From the NCBI GenBank assembly GCA_022825675.1, contig JAJDWK010000069.1, positions 1 to 43,079 on the forward strand: a stretch of 43,079 nt of DNA, given 5' to 3'. Source of the DNA: Anaerolineae bacterium. Its GTDB lineage: Bacteria; Chloroflexota; Anaerolineae; Aggregatilineales; Phototrophicaceae. The notes beneath the pieces were generated by a model. It did no database searches, was not told the origin of the DNA, and worked only from the letters and a program-made list of their open reading frames with translations. Position numbers and translations under genes: made by a program. Below, piece by piece: positions 16,806 to 26,804 of the stretch. The stretch's first letter is position 1, and every line of letters starts with the position of its first letter.

Positions 16806-16967
16806 AAAACTCTGTGCCCTCAGTAAGTGCAAGTAAGTAATTGGAATCTGTAAGTGCGGAGATTTCGACAAGGATTTTTACCACCGAGTACACCGAGTAC
16901 ACCGAGATACACCGAGAAAAAATGAGAAAATCTCTGTGCCTCTGTGGTGAATTGACCAGCGCCAAGC
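16806..16967 (+). repeat. Composite dispersed repeat (16.8 kb copy)
   Basis: The 309-bp gap before the PBP-like gene holds CTCTGTGCCCTCAGTAAGTG CAAGTAAGTAA (16810-16840), a second GTAAGTGCG (16850-16858), ACCACCGAG followed by three CACCGAG units (16880-16916) and TCTCTGTGCCTCTGTGGTGA (16931-16950). The same modules, in other combinations, occur near 15 kb and 30 kb. Confidence 0.8.
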
Positions 16968-17087
16968 CCGCAAATTACTATTTGCATCCCGCGACTCGCC
17001 CTGATAATCCGCCCGCTGGCATAGCGCCCCGCCCAAAACTGAGTACACTGATTGCATACGCCCGCGACCGTATCCGCAGGATGGCGC

Positions 17088-20006
17088 ATGCCCGCTCTCG
17101 CCCATATCATCCGCCGCCGCCGTAGCCGCAAACGCCGCCGCCAGAAGCAGGCGCGGCGCTCCCGCTTTTGGCTTTTGCTCCTGCTGGGCGCGCCAGGCAC
17201 GCTGCTGCTGACGCCGATTCTGGCGGGGCTGGGATTGTCACTGTGGCTCTATGCCCAGGCGGCGAGTCAACTGCCGACCCCGCAGCAGACTTTGGCATTA
17301 CATGCGGCGGCGCGCTCCCGCTTCGTCGCGCGGGATGGGGTTACAGCGCTGCACGGCGTCAGCGAGCCACTGGAAAGCGAGACGCTTTGGCTGCCGCTGG
17401 CGGAGCTGCCGCCGTATCTGGTGGACGCCCTGCTGCTGGCTGACGATGCCGATTTCTTGACGGCGCCGGCGCCTTTCAACGCGCTGAGCGCGCTGTCCCG
17501 ACTCTGGCTGTATATCATCGGCGCACCGATAGAATACGCCGATACCCTGACTTCACGCTTGACGCGGGAAACTTTGCTGCCCGCCGTCAGCGGCGCTGGT
17601 TTGGACGCCAGCTTGCTGCATATCGTGCTGGAAGCGGAGAGCCGGCGGCGCTACCCCCCGCGGGAGCTGCTGGAATGGCGGCTCAACAGCCGCTATTACG
17701 GGCATGACGCCTTCGGCTTGGCGGCGGCGGCGCAAGTGTATTTGCAGAAACCGGCGGCGGGCTTGAGCCTGGCGGAGGCGGTCCTGCTGGCACCAGTAGC
17801 GGCGGCACCACAGCTCAACCCGCTGGATGCGCCGCGGCCTGCCCGGGAACGGGCTGCTGAATTGCTCTTCGCGCTGCTGGATGCCGGGCACATCACGCAA
17901 GCGCAATTTGATGCCGCCTCGGCAGAAACGGTCACCGCGCGCGCGCCGGCGGGCAGCACTGCTGATGGGCGCGCCGCCTTCCTCGCCTATGCGCGGCGGC
18001 AGGCAGAATCCATCCTGACGCGCTTGGGCTTGTCTGGCGAGCAGCTGGTGGCGCGCGGCGGCTTACACATCACCACCAGCCTCGATATTGAGCTGCAGCG
18101 GCAGGCGGAATGTCTTACGCAGGCGCATCTGGCGGGCGCGGACGCTGACGATGCCGCGGCCTGCCCAGCGGCAAGCGGTCTGCTCAACACTGGCTGGGAA
18201 GGCATCCCAGCGCCGCCTGATGCCGCGGCGCTCACGCTGTTGGATGTGGCGACCGGGCAGATTTTGGCGATGCTGGGCGATGCGACCGCCGAGCAGCGCC
18301 AACCCGCGATTGTGCTGCGCCCCTTTGTGTATATGGACGCTTTGCTGCGGCGTGAGCTGACGCCGGCGTCTATGGTCTATGACCTGCCGCAGGCATATCC
18401 CGGCGCGGCGCAGCATCTGATTTATACGCCAGCCAATCCCGATGGCAGCTATCGGGGACCGCTGTCCCTGCGGCAGGCGCTGGCGGCGGGGCTGCTGCCG
18501 CCGGCGGCGCAAGTGGCGCATGCCAACAGCCTGGCGCCGGCGCTGCAGCTGGCGGCGGCGCTGGGCATCAGCGGGCTTGACGAAGCCCGTCCCGAGCTTT
18601 CGCTGCTGGAACGTGGCGGCGCCATTTCAGTCTTGGATGCCGCCTATGCCTATAACGTCCTGGCGGCGGCGGGCTGGATGCGCGGCATTGAAAGCGCCGC
18701 CGGCAGCGACCGCGGGCGTGACCCCGCCGCGATTTTGGCAATCGAAACCGCTGACGGCCGCGTCCTCTGGCAGCAGGCCGCGGCTGCCGCCCCCTCCAGC
18801 CAAACCGCCATCCTCGAAGCGAGCGTCACCTATTTGATGAACGATATGCTGGCGGACGGGCAAGCGCGGCGCGAAGTTCTTGCATTTGACGAGCCGGCGC
18901 TGCGGCTGGCAAGCGGCAATGCCGCCATTATGGATGGGACCAGCGGCGATCGGCGCGATAGCTGGACAGTCGGCTATACGCCGGACCTGGTGTTAGCGCT
19001 CTGGACCGGACGTCAGGACGGCGCGCCGCTGAGCCTGGAGCCCTATCAGCGGCTGAGTTCAACGCCGCTTTGGCAAGCGCTGCTGAACTATGCCATCAGC
19101 CAACGGGAAGCAGCCACAGCGAGCTGGGCGGCACCCGCCGGCATTGAAGAATACCTGGTCTGCGAGATTTCTGGCGAGCTGCCGCCGACCACCGACCACT
19201 GCCCAACGCGGCGGGAGCTGGTGCCGCGCGGGACGCAGTTGCGCCGTGACGACCGCTGGCAGACGCTGGAAATCAACCGCGCCACCGGGCAACTGGCGAC
19301 CGTGAATACGCCCGCTGCCCTGCGAGAATCCCGCGCCTATTTCCTGCCGCCCGAGGAGATAATGGGCTGGTGGCTGGAAAATGACATGCCCCTGCCGCCC
19401 AGCGCCTACAGCGCCGATGACAGCGCCAGCGAGCTTAAGCCGGCGCAATTGACGCAGCCGGCGGAGTATGCCTACCTGGGCGCGCGCGTTGACATCCGCG
19501 GCAGTATCCGCCAAGAGGGCGCGACAAGCTGGCGGCTGGACTATGGCGCCGAAGCCAACCCCGAGCGCTGGATTAGCATCCATGAAGCAGAATCCGCGCC
19601 CGAAACTGGCGAAATCGCGGCGACATGGGAGACGGCGCTTCTGAGCGGTATCCATACTTTGCGCCTGCGTGTGGACTTCGCCGATGGCAGCGTCATCAGC
19701 GACAGCAGGCTGCTCACTTTTGACAATACGCCGCCCTCCCTTCGGCTAAGCGCTGGCGATGACGCCGCCCGCGCTTATGCGCCAGGTGAAACTATCGCCT
19801 TGCTTGCGGATGCGCGCGACAACCTGACGATTGAGCGCGTCGAATTCCTTCGTGATGGCGAGCTGCTGGCGGTCGACCGCGATTGGCCCTATGGCTTTGA
19901 AGCGCCGGCGCTGGCGCTGGGGGAGACACGCTTCCAGGCAATTGCTTATGATCAAGTGGGCAACCGGGCGGCGTCGGCGTTGAATGTGACGGTTGAGAGG
20001 GGCTAG
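17088..20006 (+). CDS. Class A penicillin-binding protein homologue with all catalytic motifs lost (pseudo-PBP), Ig-like C-terminus
   Basis: 972 residues. A very basic N-terminus and one membrane anchor (about 28-55) are followed by a GT51-like domain (about 95-290), a transpeptidase-like domain (about 320-690) and two Ig/Fn3-like domains (about 785-972, one beginning DNTPPSLRL). The order and spacing are those of Chloroflexota PBP1-type proteins. By hand alignment, the GT51 motif EDxxF is ADDADF (119-123), GGSTITQQL is YADTLTSRL (150-158) and the second catalytic Glu aligns with His. In the transpeptidase, SxxK is IVLR (408-411), SxN is GLL (468-470) and KTG is MDG (615-617). It should therefore be neither a glycosyltransferase nor a beta-lactam-binding transpeptidase. 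The frame is intact over 2.9 kb, which argues for a retained structural role. ATG 17088 is favoured over 17052 because of an AGGATGG just upstream. Two membrane-protein genes follow directly. Confidence 0.85.
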   Translation: MPALAHIIRRRRSRKRRRQKQARRSRFWLLLLLGAPGTLLLTPILAGLGLSLWLYAQAASQLPTPQQTLALHAAARSRFVARDGVTALHGVSEPLESETLWLPLAELPPYLVDALLLADDADFLTAPAPFNALSALSRLWLYIIGAPIEYADTLTSRLTRETLLPAVSGAGLDASLLHIVLEAESRRRYPPRELLEWRLNSRYYGHDAFGLAAAAQVYLQKPAAGLSLAEAVLLAPVAAAPQLNPLDAPRPARERAAELLFALLDAGHITQAQFDAASAETVTARAPAGSTADGRAAFLAYARRQAESILTRLGLSGEQLVARGGLHITTSLDIELQRQAECLTQAHLAGADADDAAACPAASGLLNTGWEGIPAPPDAAALTLLDVATGQILAMLGDATAEQRQPAIVLRPFVYMDALLRRELTPASMVYDLPQAYPGAAQHLIYTPANPDGSYRGPLSLRQALAAGLLPPAAQVAHANSLAPALQLAAALGISGLDEARPELSLLERGGAISVLDAAYAYNVLAAAGWMRGIESAAGSDRGRDPAAILAIETADGRVLWQQAAAAAPSSQTAILEASVTYLMNDMLADGQARREVLAFDEPALRLASGNAAIMDGTSGDRRDSWTVGYTPDLVLALWTGRQDGAPLSLEPYQRLSSTPLWQALLNYAISQREAATASWAAPAGIEEYLVCEISGELPPTTDHCPTRRELVPRGTQLRRDDRWQTLEINRATGQLATVNTPAALRESRAYFLPPEEIMGWWLENDMPLPPSAYSADDSASELKPAQLTQPAEYAYLGARVDIRGSIRQEGATSWRLDYGAEANPERWISIHEAESAPETGEIAATWETALLSGIHTLRLRVDFADGSVISDSRLLTFDNTPPSLRLSAGDDAARAYAPGETIALLADARDNLTIERVEFLRDGELLAVDRDWPYGFEAPALALGETRFQAIAYDQVGNRAASALNVTVERG

Positions 20007-20012
20007 CCGAAT

Positions 20013-21875
20013 ATGTCTATCACCGAAGCCACTTCCACACAGCGCAGCATGAATTCCGTATGGGCTTGGCTCTTGGCGCTTCTGTCGCTGCTGCCGCTGG
20101 CATTTTATGCTTACATCGGCAGTTTCAGCCGCCTATTAATGGACGACTATCCGATTTTTGCAGGCGCGCTTTGGCTCGGATTTCGCGACAATCTTGCGTA
20201 TTGGTGGAATCATTGGAGTGGCAGTTATACCTATTACATATTCCATGATTTGCTGAGCATCTTCGGTCCCGTTCGCATCCCGTCTGTTTTCCCCACGGTT
20301 ATCATTATCGTTTGGCTGGGCGGCTTGGCTTGGCTGATATCATTAGCGCTGCGTCATTTTACGCAGCGGCGCAGCCACGCGCCCATCGCTATTGCTATCG
20401 CCGCGCTGACGGTGTATGCGGCGCTGATGTCCTTTCATACTTGGGAATCCATCTATTGGTACGCCGCCAGCGCCGATTACACCTTGCCCGCTGGCATTCT
20501 GCTGTGGATGCTGGCGGCAGCGCTGGAATGCTCGGGCAGGGTTCGCTCGCGCGGCTGGCTGCTGGTCGCGGCGCTGGCAGCGGGGTTAGCGGGTTTCGTC
20601 AACGCTGGCTTTACTGAGCTGCATGTTTTTATTCAAGCGCTATTTTTCCCGCTCATGCTTGTGCTCGGCATTGGGTTCGCGGCTGGCAGTCGGCGGCGCG
20701 CCTGGGCGGCGCTGCTATTTTCCGCCTGGCTCGGCAGCGTCATCAGCCTGGCGCTGCAAGTATCCGCGCCCGGCTTCGTCAATCGTGTGGAGGTCACCGT
20801 GACCACCACGCACGAATCGACGCCGCTGCTGCAGGATTTGCCACAGCTGCTTGGTGCCACTGCTCAAACCACACTCGACTATGCCGGGCATCACGGCAGC
20901 CTGGCGGGTTTCACGCTTTTATTGGCGCTTGGGCTGCTTGCCTCGCTGCAATTGAATGCGCCAGCAGCGCATAAACAGCCTCGCGCTGCGCCATCCCTGT
21001 CGTCAGCGACACTTCTGATTGTATTGCTGGGGCAGCTCATTTTTTTGCCGCTTTTGTGGGCGCAGGCTGCTCCCCAGAACCAAGCGGCAGGCATTTCGGC
21101 TGGCGCTAGTCTGCTACTCATCTGCTTGAATCTAATGGCAATTGCGGCGATGAGCCTGTCGCTATGGCGGCGGCGTTCACTCGCTGGGCTGCTAAACACC
21201 AATCTGGTATGGCTGCGCCCCCTTACTGCCGGGACGGTGCTGGCTGTCTTTGCGCTGCTGGCGGCGGCGCAGCTTCAAGCATTGCGCCCGGCGCAGAGTG
21301 TATATCTCTTGCTCAGTGCCTTGTCTCTGCTTGGGATTCTGGGGCAGTTACTGTCTTCGCTGTGTGTGGATGACCGCGCCCGCGAGCTGGGCTACTGCGC
21401 CTTGGCGTCGCTGGCGCTGGCGATGATTGCAGTTGCCTCGATGGCAGCGGCGGGTCACGCCGGTATCGGTCACATCTATGCGCGCACATTCACTTTTGCC
21501 GCCTTCATGCAGGTGCTGCCTGGCTTGCTTTGGGGCGCATATCTCGGGCGTCTCATCCAGCTCTGCCAAGCCAGCATAGGGGCGCGCCCCCAGTTCCCGG
21601 CGCGTTTGCGCGCGCTCTGCCTCGGAATTATCCTGCTCATCATCATCTTTCAGTTGGTGGCTCACGCGCGGATTGTGCCGAACTTCGCGCTCTACGCCAG
21701 CGAATGGGACGCGCGGCATGCCTATATCCTGCAAGCGCGGGACGCCGGCAGCCGTGATATTGAAGTCGAGCCCTACGCTTTTGACATCAGCGGAATTCTG
21801 TTTGCTTCGGGCGAGCCCTTCCAGGGCAGCAGCAGCTATTTTTATGGCGTTGATTCCATAACGGTGCTTGAGTGA
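20013..21875 (+). CDS. Polytopic membrane protein, GT-C-glycosyltransferase-like, paralog 1
   Basis: 620 residues with about 12-13 membrane segments. After the first segment an external loop contains SRLLMDDY (Asp44-Asp45), then GFRDN, W..HWSGSYTYY and FHDLLS; paired Asp in this loop is the hallmark of GT-C glycosyltransferases that use lipid-linked sugars. The C-terminal extracytoplasmic tail has YASEWDARHAYIL and ends with a Tyr-rich segment before SITVLE. It resembles proteins annotated as DUF6056 or uncharacterised GT-C-like, but I cannot name a characterised member. It begins 6 bp after the pseudo-PBP stop with a GAGAGGGG ribosome site, so the two are one transcription unit. It shares sequence along its whole length with the next gene and the gene at 26805-28631. 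Confidence 0.75.
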   Translation: MSITEATSTQRSMNSVWAWLLALLSLLPLAFYAYIGSFSRLLMDDYPIFAGALWLGFRDNLAYWWNHWSGSYTYYIFHDLLSIFGPVRIPSVFPTVIIIVWLGGLAWLISLALRHFTQRRSHAPIAIAIAALTVYAALMSFHTWESIYWYAASADYTLPAGILLWMLAAALECSGRVRSRGWLLVAALAAGLAGFVNAGFTELHVFIQALFFPLMLVLGIGFAAGSRRRAWAALLFSAWLGSVISLALQVSAPGFVNRVEVTVTTTHESTPLLQDLPQLLGATAQTTLDYAGHHGSLAGFTLLLALGLLASLQLNAPAAHKQPRAAPSLSSATLLIVLLGQLIFLPLLWAQAAPQNQAAGISAGASLLLICLNLMAIAAMSLSLWRRRSLAGLLNTNLVWLRPLTAGTVLAVFALLAAAQLQALRPAQSVYLLLSALSLLGILGQLLSSLCVDDRARELGYCALASLALAMIAVASMAAAGHAGIGHIYARTFTFAAFMQVLPGLLWGAYLGRLIQLCQASIGARPQFPARLRALCLGIILLIIIFQLVAHARIVPNFALYASEWDARHAYILQARDAGSRDIEVEPYAFDISGILFASGEPFQGSSSYFYGVDSITVLE

Positions 21876-23758
21876 TGCCGCGCCAGCGATTCAATGGAAA
21901 GCGACCGCCTTGGCGCGCCGTCAGCTTTGCCGACGCGACCCCTCGCGCAATGGCGCTGTGGCTGCTTACTCTATTGTCCTTCGCGCCGCTTAGCCTCTAC
22001 GCCTATCTCGGCCATTTCAGCCGCTTGATGATTGATGATTATGGCTTTTTTGCGACTGCCCTCTGGCTCGGCTTCCGCGACAATTTCAACTACTGGCGGT
22101 CCACCTGGCACGCCGGCTATTCCTTCGCGCTATTCCACGACCTGCTTAGCGTGTTCGATCCCGCCCGCCTGCCGCCCCTGTTTCCGGGGCTGATTATCGC
22201 CGCCTGGCTGGCAGGCTTGGCTTGGCTCATCTCGCTCATGCTCCGCCAGCTGGGCTATAGGCGGGATCATCTGCCAATCTCGCTGACGCTCGCCGCTTTG
22301 TCGGTCTTTGCCGGCATTCAGTCCTTTCATTCTTTGGAGTCATTTTACTGGTATTCCTCAAGCGTACGGCACACGCTGCCCTTAGGATTTATGCTGCTCT
22401 TTCTGGCGGCTGCCTTGGAATTTTCCGAGCGATTGCGCTCGCGTACTGCGGTCAGCGCCGCTGCCTTGGCGGCCGCGCTGACCGGTTTTCTCATCGCCGG
22501 TTTCTCGGAACTGAACGCGTTGATCCAGCTGACTTATTATCCGCTGGCTATGGCGGGGCTGCATTTTGCATATCGCGGACGGCGCGCGCGGACATTGGCG
22601 GTGCTGTCCGCGGGATTCTTTGGCAGCCTGGCAAGCTTGCCAGTATTCATCTCGGCGCCGGGTTTTGCTAAGCGAATGGCTAGCGCGGAATCGCTGCAAT
22701 ACGCTTCGGCAATCCGGGAGCTGCCTGGGCTTGCGCTGGAAACGGCAGCGGCGGCGCTGGAGTATGCCGGGCACCGGGGCAGCCTGGCTGGCTTCATGCT
22801 GCTGCTGGCGGCTGGGCTTTGTGCCGGGCTGCTCAGCTACCGCCCCAATCCAGCCCGTGTCGCCGCGCCGCGCCTATCATTGTCACTGGCTTCCGCGCCT
22901 CTTTGGCTGGGCATTTTCGTCCAGTTAGTTTTCCTGCCGATTCTGTGGGCGCGGCGCGACAGCGTCCCCACCGACCAGCAGCTATCGCTAATCGCAGCTT
23001 TATGCCTGGACATCGTCTCTTTAGCCACTTTAAGTCTGATTTTGTGGCGCAAACCCCGCCTGGACGCACGGCTTAGGCAGCGCAAATCCAGCGCGATGGA
23101 CCTGTCGCTGGTGATGCTTGCTGCCGCTTTCGCGCTCTTGGCATGGACGCAGCACGGCGCAACGCCAGCTGTAAGCGCAGCATATCTTTTTTCGACTGTT
23201 TTGTCGCTGCTGCTGCTGTTGGCTGGCTGTCTGCTGTCGCTGGCGCCGGACCCGCGCTGGCGCCGATTCGGCCTCATCACAGCGTTGACTATCCCGCTGG
23301 CGGCTTGCGCCATCGCCTTGCCAGTCGCTGTCGGCCTCTTTGGTTTGGGATTTGTCTACACGCGGTCGCTGGCATTCTCCGCCTTGATGCAAGTGCTGCC
23401 CGGCTTGATTTGGGGCGTCTACATCGGCTGCCTCGTGCAGCGGAGCCGATTGTTGACTGCCGCCAGCCAACGCTATGTAAGCGCTTTGCTCCTGCTATGT
23501 GTGCTGGTCATCGCATGCAGCGCTGTCTTGACAATGGCCGAGCAAGCGCAGCTGATACCGGATTTTGCCGTCTATGCCAGCGACTGGGACGCGCGCCACG
23601 CTCAAATACTCGAGCTGCGCGAAAAAGGCGCAATGCACATCGAGGTCCTGCCCTATCGTTACGACATGACAAGCTACATTACCACCAGCGGGCAAGCTTT
23701 TGGCGGCAGCCACCCCTACTATTATGGCGTCGAGTCCATCACCGTACTTGAGTCTTGA
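21875..23758 (+). CDS. Polytopic membrane protein, GT-C-glycosyltransferase-like, paralog 2
   Basis: 627 residues. Tandem duplicate of the preceding gene: SRLMIDDYGFFA (Asp54-Asp55), GFRDNFNYW, FHDLLS, the LPVFISAPGF segment, EYAGHRGSLAGF (paralog 1 has DYAGHHGSLAGF), LMQVLPGLIWG and the C-terminal YASDWDARHAQIL followed by a Tyr-rich stretch and ESITVLE. ATG 21875 overlaps the previous stop as TGATG, so translation is coupled; a GTG one codon earlier is possible. Same proposed activity as its neighbour: transfer of a sugar from a lipid carrier on the outer face of the membrane. No further gene follows before the groES promoter. Confidence 0.75.
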   Translation: MPRQRFNGKRPPWRAVSFADATPRAMALWLLTLLSFAPLSLYAYLGHFSRLMIDDYGFFATALWLGFRDNFNYWRSTWHAGYSFALFHDLLSVFDPARLPPLFPGLIIAAWLAGLAWLISLMLRQLGYRRDHLPISLTLAALSVFAGIQSFHSLESFYWYSSSVRHTLPLGFMLLFLAAALEFSERLRSRTAVSAAALAAALTGFLIAGFSELNALIQLTYYPLAMAGLHFAYRGRRARTLAVLSAGFFGSLASLPVFISAPGFAKRMASAESLQYASAIRELPGLALETAAAALEYAGHRGSLAGFMLLLAAGLCAGLLSYRPNPARVAAPRLSLSLASAPLWLGIFVQLVFLPILWARRDSVPTDQQLSLIAALCLDIVSLATLSLILWRKPRLDARLRQRKSSAMDLSLVMLAAAFALLAWTQHGATPAVSAAYLFSTVLSLLLLLAGCLLSLAPDPRWRRFGLITALTIPLAACAIALPVAVGLFGLGFVYTRSLAFSALMQVLPGLIWGVYIGCLVQRSRLLTAASQRYVSALLLLCVLVIACSAVLTMAEQAQLIPDFAVYASDWDARHAQILELREKGAMHIEVLPYRYDMTSYITTSGQAFGGSHPYYYGVESITVLES

Positions 23759-23856
23759 GCGCCGCCCGCCTGCTTCTCAGCTGAGCGCCGCCAGCGCCAA
23801 GACCATTAGAAATACGCAAATATTCTGGCAATCTCGTTTCTACACTGCCAAAAGTA

Positions 23857-23885
23857 TTGACTGAACCCGCAAGCCATGCTATTTT
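23857..23885 (+). promoter_or_regulatory. groESL sigma-70-type promoter
   Basis: TTGACT (23857-23862) and TATTTT (23880-23885) separated by exactly 17 bases. Transcription would begin near 23892, just before the CIRCE operator. Confidence 0.75.
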
Positions 23886-23897
23886 ATAGGCGAAAGT

Positions 23898-23924
23898 TTG
23901 GCACTCTATGCGCTTGAGTGCTAA
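23898..23924 (+). promoter_or_regulatory. CIRCE operator (HrcA binding site)
   Basis: TTGGCACTC (23898-23906), 9-base spacer, GAGTGCTAA (23916-23924). One mismatch from the CIRCE consensus TTAGCACTC-N9-GAGTGCTAA. HrcA bound here would repress groESL until heat shock. The hrcA gene itself is not in the window. Confidence 0.95.
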
Positions 23925-23983
23925 TGCTCCGGCAAAATCAGCCGCAGCGTTCGTTAGGTTCCATGAACGAGAAGGAGAAGAAA

Positions 23984-24286
23984 ATGGCTATAACGATCCG
24001 CCCGCTAGGCGACCGCGTCTTGGTAGAACCGGTGGAGTCGGAAGAGACTTTCGCCGGTGGCGCTTTTGTCTTGCCCGAAACCGCCAAAGAAAAACCGCAG
24101 CAGGGTTTGGTCCGTGCCGCGGGTCCTGGCAAGTACGATGAAGACGGCGACAAGCGCATCCCCATGGATGTCGGCGAAGGCGACCGCGTGCTCTTCGCCA
24201 AATATGCCGGCACCGAAGTCAAGCTGGATGGCGTCAAAATGCTCATCATGAAAGAATCGGACATCCTCGGCATCGTCGAAGCCTAG
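23984..24286 (+). CDS. groES: Co-chaperonin GroES
   Basis: 100 residues. Forms the seven-fold lid of the GroEL folding chamber. Recognisable by [12 protein letters not shown] at the start, the mobile loop region ([17 protein letters not shown]) and [15 protein letters not shown] near the end. ATG 23984 follows a GGAG. Length is normal. It is the first gene after the CIRCE operator and 60 bp upstream of groEL. Confidence 0.97.
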   Translation: MAITIRPLGDRVLVEPVESEETFAGGAFVLPETAKEKPQQGLVRAAGPGKYDEDGDKRIPMDVGEGDRVLFAKYAGTEVKLDGVKMLIMKESDILGIVEA

Positions 24287-24292
24287 CGGTAG

Positions 24293-26005
<1,713 letters not shown>

Positions 26006-26037
26006 ACCCCCGCATCCCAGCAAGACACGCAGCTCCC

Positions 26038-26066
26038 GAGGACTGTCGCCAGACAGTCCTCTTTTT
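26038..26066 (+). terminator. Rho-independent terminator of groESL
   Basis: GAGGACTGTC (26038-26047), loop GCCA, GACAGTCCTC (26052-26061), then TTTTT. A perfect 10-bp stem 33 bases after the groEL stop. Confidence 0.95.
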
Positions 26067-26198
26067 GTTGCGTCGCTTGGCAAAGTTTCGCAAGTCTGTG
26101 AAATTGGTCAATATATCAAGCATAAATAGCTTGTGTTTTGGTTTTTTGTGATATACTGACAAATGTAAAGACAAATAAAGAAAAAACGGAAGGTCATT

Positions 26199-26783
26199 AT
26201 GATGATTTACACAAACAAACTCCAGAATATGCATTCTGGTAGAAAGGGGCTAGGCTTCGCAAGGTTCGTTCCAATAGCTGTTCTTATTCTGCTTATGTTC
26301 GCCAGCGCGCTCCCCGCGCTTGCTCAAGAAAGGCTGCCGGCCCCGGCTCCGCAGACTTTTGTGCATGGGGTGAACAATGATGCTGGCGGTCAGCAATGTC
26401 ATCAAGAGTCGGGCGAGTGTATCACCTATGACGCATCAAAGTGCATTGATGTGTCTTTTAGCGCAATCGATGGGGTGAACCTTCGTGACTATGCCATTCG
26501 GCTCTGGTCGGGCAAGAACAAAGCAGCGGTAGTGGCTGGATATGACCGCTATCCCAAGAAGTGGTTTAATCCCTATGATTGGCATAATAACCAATCACCT
26601 GAAATAGGTGGCGGCATCACACCAATTGGCGATTGGCCCGACAGCGGCAATTTTGTTGAATTCACTATATGCGGGCTTGCTAGCGGCCAGACTGTGAAGC
26701 TGAAGTTTAGAGCTGAAGACGCTCGGGAAAATTCGCAATACAAATATGGCGAAAAGACCGAGGGCGTAAAGGTCAAGCTCTAA
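26199..26783 (+). CDS. Secreted protein of unknown function
   Basis: 194 residues. The first 44 residues form a long signal peptide (basic GRKGLGFARF region, hydrophobic core, ALAQ cleavage site). The mature part has four Cys spaced in two groups (CHQESGEC and KCID, plus one later) and a beta-rich composition ending in a strand pattern (GQTVKLKFRAEDA) similar to Fn3-like domains. No known catalytic motif. AT-richer than its neighbours and alone in orientation between groEL and a convergent membrane-protein gene. A GGAAGG ribosome site precedes the double ATG. I do not recognise it; an exported small adhesin or inhibitor-like protein would fit. Confidence 0.75.
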   Translation: MMIYTNKLQNMHSGRKGLGFARFVPIAVLILLMFASALPALAQERLPAPAPQTFVHGVNNDAGGQQCHQESGECITYDASKCIDVSFSAIDGVNLRDYAIRLWSGKNKAAVVAGYDRYPKKWFNPYDWHNNQSPEIGGGITPIGDWPDSGNFVEFTICGLASGQTVKLKFRAEDARENSQYKYGEKTEGVKVKL

Positions 26784-26804
26784 TGTTGAGTCATGCCTTA
26801 GCGC

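Noticed and set aside
16880..16916. Short direct repeats CACCGAGTA considered as a CRISPR array
   Set aside because: Units are 9-10 bases with no spacers and no cas genes nearby; they belong to the dispersed repeat family.
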